Below are positions 8,406 to 13,866 of a stretch of DNA of 26,350 nucleotides, one piece after another. The first letter of the stretch is position 1, and each line of letters starts with the position of its first letter. Below the pieces are notes generated by a model that was not told the DNA's origin, ran no database searches, and saw only the letters and a list, made by a program, of their open reading frames with translations. The translations under genes were made by a program, and so were the position numbers. Location: contig DEJV01000032.1 of the NCBI GenBank assembly GCA_002353525.1, forward strand, positions 51,041 to 77,390, in the 5' to 3' direction. Origin of the DNA: Prevotella sp. UBA2739. Lineage in GTDB: Bacteria > Bacteroidota > Bacteroidia > Bacteroidales > Bacteroidaceae.

Positions 8406-8948
8406 ATGACAACTGTTATACTCATATTAGCCTGCATCGTGACGGTCAGCTGCTTGCTGAAAGTCAGTATGATGAGCACTCGGACACAATGCGTGGTGGC
8501 CGTGGCCTATGGCCTTTTTGCGTGGCTGTCGATGGGATGGATGACGGAAGTGTCCCATGATATGTTCACGCAACTGCTGACCGCACGCCCCACCCGACTG
8601 AACATCGGCGTGTGCATCACCCTCGAGGCAATGGTGATGATGGCGTGGTGCTTTCGCTCACCTCTCACCTCTCACCCCTCACCTCTCACCTCTCACCTCT
8701 TGTCCTTCTACCCGGGATTGCTGTTTGCCGCCGCCATCAGTTTTGTGCAGGCACAGATGCTGTGGCTACTGCCCGGCAGCGACTTCACGTTGCTGGCATG
8801 GCTGTCGGCCCTGGGCGTGATGCTGCTCATCATGGGAGGCAGCAGACTGTTGCGCTGGCTGACGGGAAGCGATGCCCAGCGCAAGGAGATGCTCTTCATC
8901 GTCAATCTGCTGGCGCTGCTCTTGTGCATCATCATCACGGGAGGGTAA
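8406..8948 (+). CDS. Polytopic membrane protein of the chelatase cluster (HmuT-like position)
   Basis: A 180-residue very hydrophobic protein with about six predicted helices near residues 2-20, 29-46, 66-83, 103-122, 127-146 and 162-178. It lies 12 bases after the chelatase stop, so it is almost certainly co-transcribed. Its position between the CobN-like and ExbB-like genes matches hmuT of Bacteroidetes haem operons; assignment rests on position and hydrophobicity, since I do not recognise a sequence motif. Residues 84-98 (RSPLTSHPSPLTSHL) are encoded by six copies of a 7-bp CTCACCT repeat and fall in the loop after helix 3, so they look like an inserted repeat rather than ancestral sequence. 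A change of one repeat unit would shift the frame. Its substrate or partner is unknown. Confidence 0.8.
   Translation: MTTVILILACIVTVSCLLKVSMMSTRTQCVVAVAYGLFAWLSMGWMTEVSHDMFTQLLTARPTRLNIGVCITLEAMVMMAWCFRSPLTSHPSPLTSHLLSFYPGLLFAAAISFVQAQMLWLLPGSDFTLLAWLSALGVMLLIMGGSRLLRWLTGSDAQRKEMLFIVNLLALLLCIIITGG
8657..8698. repeat. Intragenic 7-bp x 6 tandem repeat
   Basis: Six consecutive units of CTCACCT (one unit CTCACCC) inside the membrane protein gene at 8406-8948. The total of 42 bp equals 14 codons, so the reading frame is kept. The unit is not a multiple of three, so slippage by one unit would truncate the protein. Confidence 0.9.
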
Positions 8949-8950
8949 AT

Positions 8951-9022
8951 ACGATGATGTGGAATCATTCGATGATGTAAAAATATTCGATGATGTGGAA
9001 TCATTCGATTGTGTGAAATTAT
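8951..9022. repeat. 18-bp x 4 tandem repeat between membrane protein and ExbB-like genes
   Basis: Four adjacent units of TCGATGATGTGGAATCAT with decreasing identity (8951-8968, 8969-8986, 8987-9004, 9005-9022). They fill nearly all of the 86-base gap, which is unusually wide for this otherwise tight cluster. Confidence 0.9.
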
Positions 9023-9034
9023 TATCCATAGAAT

Positions 9035-9628
9035 ATGCAAACGATATCAAACATCCTCTTCTGGATTTCCAACGGACTGTTGGTGCCAGTGGTTATTTTG
9101 CTGCTGCTGTTCTTTGTGCGCGCCATCGTGCTGGCAGCAGGTTTCTTCGGCGAGTACTACCGCCGGAAGACTATTCTGCAGGCCACAAAGTTCATCAATT
9201 CGGCCTGTCGCGACGACATTGTCAAAGGCATTGGCGCACTGGCCGAACAGCCAGGCAGCATTTATGTGGACCGGCTGAAAGACATGCTGGCCCATCACGA
9301 CAATGCAGCCTACTGTGAGCGGCTGGTCAGCAACTATGAGGTGGATGCGGCCAAAGAGCTCTCCGGCTCGCGCATCCTGATGAAGTTAGGCCCTATGCTT
9401 GGACTGATGGGAACACTCATCCCCATGGGCCCGGCACTCGTAGGACTGGCTGCCGGCGACATCTCGTCGATGGCCTACAACATGCAGGTGGCCTTTGCCA
9501 CCACCGTGGTGGGCATGCTGATAGCCGCCGTGGGCGTAGCTACCCTGCAAGTGCGCCAGCGCTGGTATGCCCGCGAGCTGAACAACCTGGAATATGTGAA
9601 AACAATGCTCTGCCATGAGAAGGAATAG
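9035..9628 (+). CDS. MotA/TolQ/ExbB-like proton channel protein (HmuU-like)
   Basis: A 197-residue inner-membrane protein with helices at about residues 14-37, 119-140 and 152-172, the ExbB/TolQ arrangement. The helix 2 motif GLMGT (123-127) corresponds to GLFGT of ExbB, and helix 3 FATTVVG (154-160) corresponds to the ATA(I/V)G segment, including the polar threonines lining the proton path (family knowledge). The cytoplasmic region between helices 1 and 2 is shorter than in MotA. It overlaps the next gene by 14 bases, indicating translational coupling, and that gene encodes the probable ExbD-type partner. Role by inference: uses proton-motive force to drive the adjacent chelatase complex, as proposed for HmuU, rather than TonB. 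The ATG at 9035 follows an AT-rich stretch with no Shine-Dalgarno site. Confidence 0.9.
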   Translation: MQTISNILFWISNGLLVPVVILLLLFFVRAIVLAAGFFGEYYRRKTILQATKFINSACRDDIVKGIGALAEQPGSIYVDRLKDMLAHHDNAAYCERLVSNYEVDAAKELSGSRILMKLGPMLGLMGTLIPMGPALVGLAAGDISSMAYNMQVAFATTVVGMLIAAVGVATLQVRQRWYARELNNLEYVKTMLCHEKE

Positions 9629-9938
9629 ACTGCTCGATAGTGGTGACGACGATCCCATGCAGACCGTCGCCAACCTGTTTGATGTGGCCATGGTGTTTGC
9701 CGTGGCGCTGATGGTGGCGCTTGTCACGCGATTTAACATGCAGGAGATCTTCGGGAAGGAAGACTTCACCATGATAAAAAACCCTGGCAAGGATAACATG
9801 GAGATTATCACTCGCCAGGGAAAGGAAATCAAACGCTACAAAGCCAGCGACGAGCAACAGTCTACTGGCAAGCGCGGTCGTAAGGTGGGCATCGCCTACG
9901 AACTGGAAAACGGAGAGATTATCTACGTTCCAGAGTAG
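9615..9938 (+). CDS. DUF2149 membrane protein, probable ExbD-like partner (HmuV-like)
   Basis: A 107-residue protein starting inside the end of the ExbB-like gene. The N-terminus RRNRLLDSGDDDPMQTVAN is the DUF2149 signature. One membrane helix follows (about 21-38, LFDVAMVFAVALMVALV) with an aspartate, D23, at its cytoplasmic end. This closely resembles the ExbD/TolR helix, where FIDVMLVLLIIF carries the essential proton-binding aspartate. Residues 40-107 would lie in the periplasm, rich in charge and ending with a short beta-rich stretch (VGIAYELENGEIIYV). DUF2149 genes are known to sit beside CobN-like and MotA/ExbB-like genes in Bacteroidetes and methanogens. The ExbD-like function is inferred from the helix and the neighbour. 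Confidence 0.88.
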   Translation: MRRNRLLDSGDDDPMQTVANLFDVAMVFAVALMVALVTRFNMQEIFGKEDFTMIKNPGKDNMEIITRQGKEIKRYKASDEQQSTGKRGRKVGIAYELENGEIIYVPE

Positions 9939-9961
9939 CGAGCGGGGCTCGGAGGATTCTG

Positions 9962-10078
9962 AATAATCAGAGTAATCGGAATAATCAGAGTATTCAGAAT
10001 AATCAGAATAATCAGAATAATCAGAGTATTCAGAAAAATCAGAGTATTCAGAAAAATCAGAGTAATCAGAATCCTCGG
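9962..10078. repeat. 9-bp x 13 AATAATCAG array
   Basis: Thirteen contiguous 9-bp units of the form AATAATCAG, AGTAATCAG, AGTATTCAG or AAAAATCAG, ending in AATCCTCGG. CTCGGAGGATTCTG precedes the array (about 9948-9961) and also closes it (about 10074-10087). The last units form the left arm of the hairpin at 10052-10102, so the array looks expanded from one terminator arm. Confidence 0.9.
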
Positions 10079-10102
10079 AGGATTCTGATTACTCTGATTT
10101 TT
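10052..10102. terminator. Bidirectional hairpin between convergent genes
   Basis: Bases 10052-10076 and 10078-10102 are perfect reverse complements (25-bp stem) around a single centre G at 10077, beginning AAAAATCAGAG and ending CTCTGATTTTT. The arm ends give a T-run on either strand, so it can terminate both the chelatase cluster and the convergent hydrolase gene. Its last two bases overlap that gene's stop codon at 10101-10103. Confidence 0.85.
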
Positions 10103-11420
10103 ATTTCAGGGTCTTGATGAGGTAGTCGGAAACCTGCTCCATGGTGTGGTAGAGGTTTTGCGTAAAACCGTGGTCGAAGCGGTCGAGAATCACCAGTTCG
10201 CTCTTGGGCCAGATGTGATGATAGCGCTCGCCATAGGTATAGGGCACAATGCGGTCGCCCGTGCCGTGGATGATGAGTGCCGGTCCTTGGTATTTGATGG
10301 CCGTCTCGTAGATAGGCAGCGAGAAAGCCGAGAGGATGTAGTTGCGTCCGAGCTTCTTGCCGCCCCACAGCTCCACATACTCAGGCGGGTCGAGCGGACT
10401 CAGTGCGTCGTAGCTGGCTCCGAAGGTGCTGCCGCGGATGGCATCGTCGCGCAATACGGCTGCAGGCGCCAACAGAACTACAGCTTTGAAAGCCTCGGTG
10501 CCCAGCTGGCCCGCCGTCATGCTGGCCACCACGCCACCTTGCGAATGGCCCACGATGGCCACACTGCTGACGTAGCGCAAGTCGCTGACATACTGATACA
10601 CCTGTTTGGCATCCTCTATCTCGTTGGGAACCGTCATGTCGACAAACTCACCCTCGCTCTGTCCGTGACCGTTGAAGTCGAAACGGATGCTGGCAATGCC
10701 ATGAGCCTGCAGCGAGTCGGCCAGCATCTCATACATCGGGCCATCCTTGCTGCCGCCAAATCCGTGGCAGAGAATCGCCATCGGGCATTTCTCTCCTTGT
10801 GCCAGCTGGGGCTTCTGCAAGATGGCAGCCAGACGGCCTTTGCTGCCGTCGATGGTGAGACGCTCGGTGGTGCCTGCTATCTCTTTCTTCACGCTGAGCC
10901 GCTCGGTGAGCGTCTTCTCCATCTTGTCGGAGAGCACCGTGCTCAGCACCACCTTCCCCTCTTTGTCGATGAGCACCATCGAGGGAATCCATTTCACGCC
11001 ATACTGTCGCGCCACTTCCGAGTCGCGCATCTTCTTCAGCTCGCTCACCTGCGGATAGGCCATGCCATATTGCTCAATGGCCTTCTTCCAGTTGTCGGCA
11101 TTGTCGTCGAACGACACGCCGATGAACTGCACGCCCAGTGGCGCAAACTTACGGTAGAGGCGCTGCACGTTGGGCATGTCTTTGCGGCAGTCGCCACACC
11201 ATGAGGCCCAGAAGTCGATGACGGCATATTTGCCCTTGATGAGTTTGCTCAGCTTCACGGTCTTTCCTTGTGCGTTCTTTAACTTGAAGTCGGGAGCCTG
11301 TGTGCCCGGCTTCACTAAATCGGTGGCATACTTCGCGTCGAGGTCCAGTTGGGCGAACTGTGCCTTTGCCATTCCTGCAGTCATGAGCAGCAAGAGGGCG
11401 AAAAACATACGTACTTTCAT
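10101..11420 (-). CDS. Exported thioredoxin-like / alpha-beta hydrolase fusion protein
   Basis: A 439-residue two-domain protein. The signal peptide ends at about residue 20 (MTAGMAKA). Residues 35-170 are a TlpA/ResA-type thioredoxin fold with the active site WASWCGDC (C75, C78) and the cis-proline loop WIPS (P146). Residues 184-439 are an alpha/beta hydrolase of the serine aminopeptidase/dienelactone hydrolase type: HGFGGSKDG oxyanion region, nucleophile elbow GHSQGG (S293), acid in GTGDR (D389) and histidine in FDHGF (H417), so a complete triad. Export places both domains in the periplasm, where the first could reduce disulfides and the second could hydrolyse an ester or peptide; the substrate is unknown. 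It is transcribed divergently from dinB and converges on the chelatase cluster. Both active sites are intact, so this is not a decayed fusion. Confidence 0.92.
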   Translation of the reverse strand: MKVRMFFALLLLMTAGMAKAQFAQLDLDAKYATDLVKPGTQAPDFKLKNAQGKTVKLSKLIKGKYAVIDFWASWCGDCRKDMPNVQRLYRKFAPLGVQFIGVSFDDNADNWKKAIEQYGMAYPQVSELKKMRDSEVARQYGVKWIPSMVLIDKEGKVVLSTVLSDKMEKTLTERLSVKKEIAGTTERLTIDGSKGRLAAILQKPQLAQGEKCPMAILCHGFGGSKDGPMYEMLADSLQAHGIASIRFDFNGHGQSEGEFVDMTVPNEIEDAKQVYQYVSDLRYVSSVAIVGHSQGGVVASMTAGQLGTEAFKAVVLLAPAAVLRDDAIRGSTFGASYDALSPLDPPEYVELWGGKKLGRNYILSAFSLPIYETAIKYQGPALIIHGTGDRIVPYTYGERYHHIWPKSELVILDRFDHGFTQNLYHTMEQVSDYLIKTLK

Positions 11421-11438
11421 TATTTATGGGTTAAAGTT

Positions 11439-11469
11439 TTTGCAAAGATAATAATTTTTTGTACTTTCG
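11439..11469 (+). promoter_or_regulatory. dinB promoter
   Basis: TTTG (11439-11442), 19 bases, then TACTTTCG (11462-11469), one mismatch from TAnnTTTG. The expected start of transcription falls at or within a few bases of the ATG at 11474, so the mRNA may be leaderless. Confidence 0.75.
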
Positions 11470-11473
11470 CAAA
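11443..11473 (-). promoter_or_regulatory. Promoter of the thioredoxin-hydrolase gene
   Basis: On the minus strand, TTTG (11473-11470), 19 bases, then TATCTTTG (11450-11443), a perfect consensus. It overlaps the dinB promoter over 27 of 31 bases, so RNA polymerase probably cannot occupy both at once. Confidence 0.85.
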
Positions 11474-12565
11474 ATGGAACAGCGGAAAATCATACATGTG
11501 GACATGGATGCCTTTTTTGCCAGCGTGGAGCAACGCGACCATCCCGAGCTGCGCGGCAAAGCCATCGCCGTGGGCTACGACGGTCCGAGGGGCGTGGTGT
11601 CGACGGCCAGCTACGAGGCCCGCAAGTATGGTGTCCACTCGGCCATGCCCATGGTGACGGCCAAGCGCAAGTGTCCGCATCTGATAGTGGTGCCCGGCCA
11701 CTACTCGGTATATAAAGAGGTGTCGGCACAGGTGCACGAGATTTTCAGCCAGTACACCGACCTCATTGAGCCGTTGTCGCTCGACGAGGCTTTTCTCGAC
11801 GTGACTCATAACAAGAAAGGCATACCGCTGGCCGTGGACATAGCGCGCGAAATCAAACAGAGCATTCGCGAGCAACTGCATCTGACAGCCTCGGCAGGTA
11901 TCTCCTATAATAAGTTCCTGGCCAAGATCGCATCCGACTATCGCAAACCCGACGGCATCTGCACCATCCACCCCGACGTGGCCATCGACTTTATTGACAA
12001 GCTGAAGATAGAGAACTTCTGGGGCGTAGGACCGAAGACGGCCCAGCAGATGCACTACATGGGCATCTTCAACGGGGCCGACCTGCGGCAGGTGTCGCTC
12101 AAGCACCTGCAAGAGGTGTTTGGCAAGATGGGACCGGTGCTCTACAACTTCGCCCGCGGCATTGACCACCGCCCCGTAGAGCCCTATCACGAGCGGAAGT
12201 CGGTGGGCTGCGAGCAGACGTTCCTGAAAGACATCTACGAGCCTGCGGCCCTCACGATAGAACTCTACCACACCGTGATAGAGCTGGTGCGGCGGCTGGA
12301 GAAAGACGGATTTGAGGGCAAGACGCTGACGCTGAAAATCAAGTTTGCCGACTTTCAGCAAATCACCCGCAGCTATACGCACGACAAGGCTCTCGTCACC
12401 AAAGAAGACATTCTGCCACTGGCCAAGCTGCTGCTGAAAGAAGTAGACATCCACAGCGCTCATCCCATCCGCCTGATGGGCCTGTCGGTATCGAATCCTG
12501 CCAATGGCGGACGGTCGGAACAGCCCCTGTGGCGCCAACTGGAGATTGAGTTTAAGCCCTGGTAG
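11474..12565 (+). CDS. dinB: DNA polymerase IV (Y-family, DinB)
   Basis: A 363-residue Y-family translesion DNA polymerase that extends past damaged or mismatched template without proofreading. Catalytic acids are in place: D10 in HVDMDAFFASVEQ, and D104 and E105 in LSLDEAFLDV. The steric region GVVSTASYEARKYGV and the helix-hairpin-helix thumb (FWGVGPKTAQQMHYMGI) are present. The little-finger domain follows, and the C-terminus ends in QLEIEF, which resembles the sliding-clamp binding motif QLxLxF. Length is normal. The ATG at 11474 gives the usual MEQRKIIHVDMDAFF start; there is no ribosome binding site and the promoter lies almost on top of the ATG. No LexA-type box was recognised. The large minus-strand reading frame across this gene is a shadow. 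Confidence 0.97.
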   Translation: MEQRKIIHVDMDAFFASVEQRDHPELRGKAIAVGYDGPRGVVSTASYEARKYGVHSAMPMVTAKRKCPHLIVVPGHYSVYKEVSAQVHEIFSQYTDLIEPLSLDEAFLDVTHNKKGIPLAVDIAREIKQSIREQLHLTASAGISYNKFLAKIASDYRKPDGICTIHPDVAIDFIDKLKIENFWGVGPKTAQQMHYMGIFNGADLRQVSLKHLQEVFGKMGPVLYNFARGIDHRPVEPYHERKSVGCEQTFLKDIYEPAALTIELYHTVIELVRRLEKDGFEGKTLTLKIKFADFQQITRSYTHDKALVTKEDILPLAKLLLKEVDIHSAHPIRLMGLSVSNPANGGRSEQPLWRQLEIEFKPW

Positions 12566-12583
12566 GAAGAAAAGAGGAGGATG

Positions 12584-12616
12584 TTTCGCTTTTTCCCTGA
12601 AATTGTTGTATCTTTG
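12584..12616 (+). promoter_or_regulatory. Promoter of the outer-membrane protein gene
   Basis: TATCTTTG (12609-12616) is a perfect -7 element. TTTCG at 12584-12588, 20 bases upstream, is an imperfect -33. The leader to the ATG at 12706 is about 85 bases and shows no clear riboswitch. Confidence 0.7.
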
Positions 12617-12705
12617 CCGAGTCATAGAAGAATTTAGCGACAAGAAACCCTGAAGCGGCTGAGACAAGCCATCAAGGATTTATCACACATTAACCCCATA
12701 AAGAA

Positions 12706-13473
12706 ATGACAAAAAAAATGTTTTTAGCAGCCTTCATCATGGTGTTCGTACCTCTTTGTGCTATGGCGCAAGACCGTGTGAAGGCCGATTTCGAAGTAAC
12801 CATGCTGAGCAAATACATCTGGCGTGGACAGCAGAAGGGAGGCGTCACCATCCAGCCCAGTGCCACTCTCTCGTGGAAAGGCGCCTACATCAACGTAGAG
12901 GGCAGCAAGGGATTTGACAACAAAGAAGAAGAGGAGCTCGACATCAATCTGGGATATCAGTTCCCGTTTGGATTGAATATTGGCGTGTCAGACTTGTGGA
13001 ATAAGGAAGACCGCAACCTCGGCCAGTATTTCCTTTATAAAGAGAAGGAGACCTCCCATCAGTTTGAGGGCAACATTGGCTATTCGTGCCAGTACTTCGA
13101 CCTGCAAGCCTACTGCATGTTCTGGGGCAACGACTTCAAGACAAATGGCAAGCGGGCCTACAGCACCTACATCGAGCTGGCCGTTCCTTTCCGTCTGGGC
13201 GGACTCGACTGGACTGCCACAGCAGGCATGACACCCATGGAGAGCGCAGGCGCATATACTACGCTCTACGACGATAAAGGCGTGGAGGAAGGCTGGGAAC
13301 GCAACTTCTTCTATGCCGACGGTCTGGCATGTGTCACCGCCGCCTTGCGTGCCGAGAAGGTGTTCCAGTGCAAGAAGGTTGAGATTCCCTTGTTTGTTGA
13401 GCTCAACACCAATCCGTATATGAAGACAGCCGCCTTCCTGGCCGGTGTCACCATCCGTCCGTTTGGTCATTGA
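12706..13473 (+). CDS. Outer-membrane beta-barrel protein (TorF/porin-like)
   Basis: A 255-residue exported protein. The signal peptide is MTKKMFLAAFIMVFVPLCAMA. The mature part consists of alternating hydrophobic/polar strands typical of a small beta-barrel: ADFEVTMLSKYIWRGQ, GVTIQPSATLSWKGAYINVEG, LDINLGYQFPFGLNIGVSDLW, FEGNIGYSCQYFDLQAYCMFWG, and the closing strand AAFLAGVTIRPFG. The opening phrase SKYIWRGQ resembles TIGR02001 (TorF-type putative porins) as I remember it; the match is partial, so a general outer-membrane protein is the safer call. There are two cysteines in the middle strand region and none at a lipobox, so it is not a lipoprotein. It stands alone between dinB and the utilisation locus, with its own promoter. 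Whether it forms a pore, and for what, is not visible. Confidence 0.8.
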   Translation: MTKKMFLAAFIMVFVPLCAMAQDRVKADFEVTMLSKYIWRGQQKGGVTIQPSATLSWKGAYINVEGSKGFDNKEEEELDINLGYQFPFGLNIGVSDLWNKEDRNLGQYFLYKEKETSHQFEGNIGYSCQYFDLQAYCMFWGNDFKTNGKRAYSTYIELAVPFRLGGLDWTATAGMTPMESAGAYTTLYDDKGVEEGWERNFFYADGLACVTAALRAEKVFQCKKVEIPLFVELNTNPYMKTAAFLAGVTIRPFGH

Positions 13474-13546
13474 TCAACGCCCTCCCACTCCTCCAATAAC
13501 GCAGAGTAGTGGCTGAAAAGTTTACTCCCATCCTCAAGTACCCCTG

Positions 13547-13575
13547 TTAGAGACGTCACCCTGTGGCGTCTCTAA
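13547..13575. repeat. REP-like palindrome TTAGAGACG...CGTCTCTAA
   Basis: A 13-bp stem with one G-T wobble and a 3-base loop: TTAGAGACGTCAC pairs with GTGGCGTCTCTAA. No T-run follows, so it is not a typical terminator for the preceding gene. I recall very similar GAGACG...CGTCTC intergenic palindromes from other Bacteroidetes and from cyanobacteria. Confidence 0.7.
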
Positions 13576-13738
13576 TAGTATCTTCTCCCTTCTCACCTCT
13601 CACCCCTCCCCTCTCACCCTTCAAAACTGGTTAAATGTACATTTTACACCTTTATATCGAGTCCACTCTTTTAGGTTTTCAGTTTTCGCTTAACATTTTA
13701 CATATCAACTACTTATAAAAAACTGACATTTCAAAAAA

Positions 13739-13791
13739 TCCACTTTTTCAATATTTGAGTCCACTTTGCGTCTCTTTTTCTCCTATCTTTG
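13739..13791 (+). promoter_or_regulatory. Promoter and likely operator of the utilisation locus
   Basis: The -7 element TATCTTTG (13784-13791) is perfect, but no TTTG lies 19-21 bases upstream. Instead TCCACTTT sits at 13739 and 13760, 21 bp apart, with GAGTCCACT at 13757-13765 repeating exactly at 13659-13667. Loss of the -33 box together with repeats at that position suggests an activator-dependent promoter, as for hybrid two-component or anti-sigma control of Sus-type loci; the regulator itself is not in the window. Confidence 0.6.
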
Positions 13792-13866
13792 CACCAGACT
13801 TGTTGGAAAGCCAAACAATGTGTACAAAACAAAACCAAATCACATAAAAAAACTAAAAACCAAAGT

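Larger units (their letters stand above)
13474..13866. promoter_or_regulatory. Regulatory spacer upstream of the polysaccharide utilisation locus
   Basis: No gene is supported in these 393 bases. They hold the palindrome at 13547-13575, a short polypyrimidine tract of the CACCTCT family (13584-13618), three copies of TCCACT(C)TTT (13662, 13739, 13760), and the -7 element of the SusC gene at 13784. The leader from there to the ATG is about 70 bases and A-rich. Confidence 0.7.

Noticed and set aside
8657..8698. CRISPR-like array
   Set aside because: The units are contiguous 7-mers with no spacers; none of the tandem arrays in the window has repeat-spacer structure or cas genes.
8872..9318. Alternative frame across the 18-bp repeats with DDVESFDDVKIFDDVES-type repeats
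   Set aside because: It overlaps the end of the membrane protein and the start of the ExbB-like gene, and only the repeat is open by chance because its unit is 18 bp.
11420..12667. 415-codon open frame on the minus strand opposite dinB
   Set aside because: Shadow of dinB; it would begin in the spacer after dinB, lacks any domain and would cover the divergent promoters.
13547..13575. Rho-independent terminator of the outer-membrane protein gene
   Set aside because: The stem is good but no T-run follows it; it fits a dispersed palindrome better.
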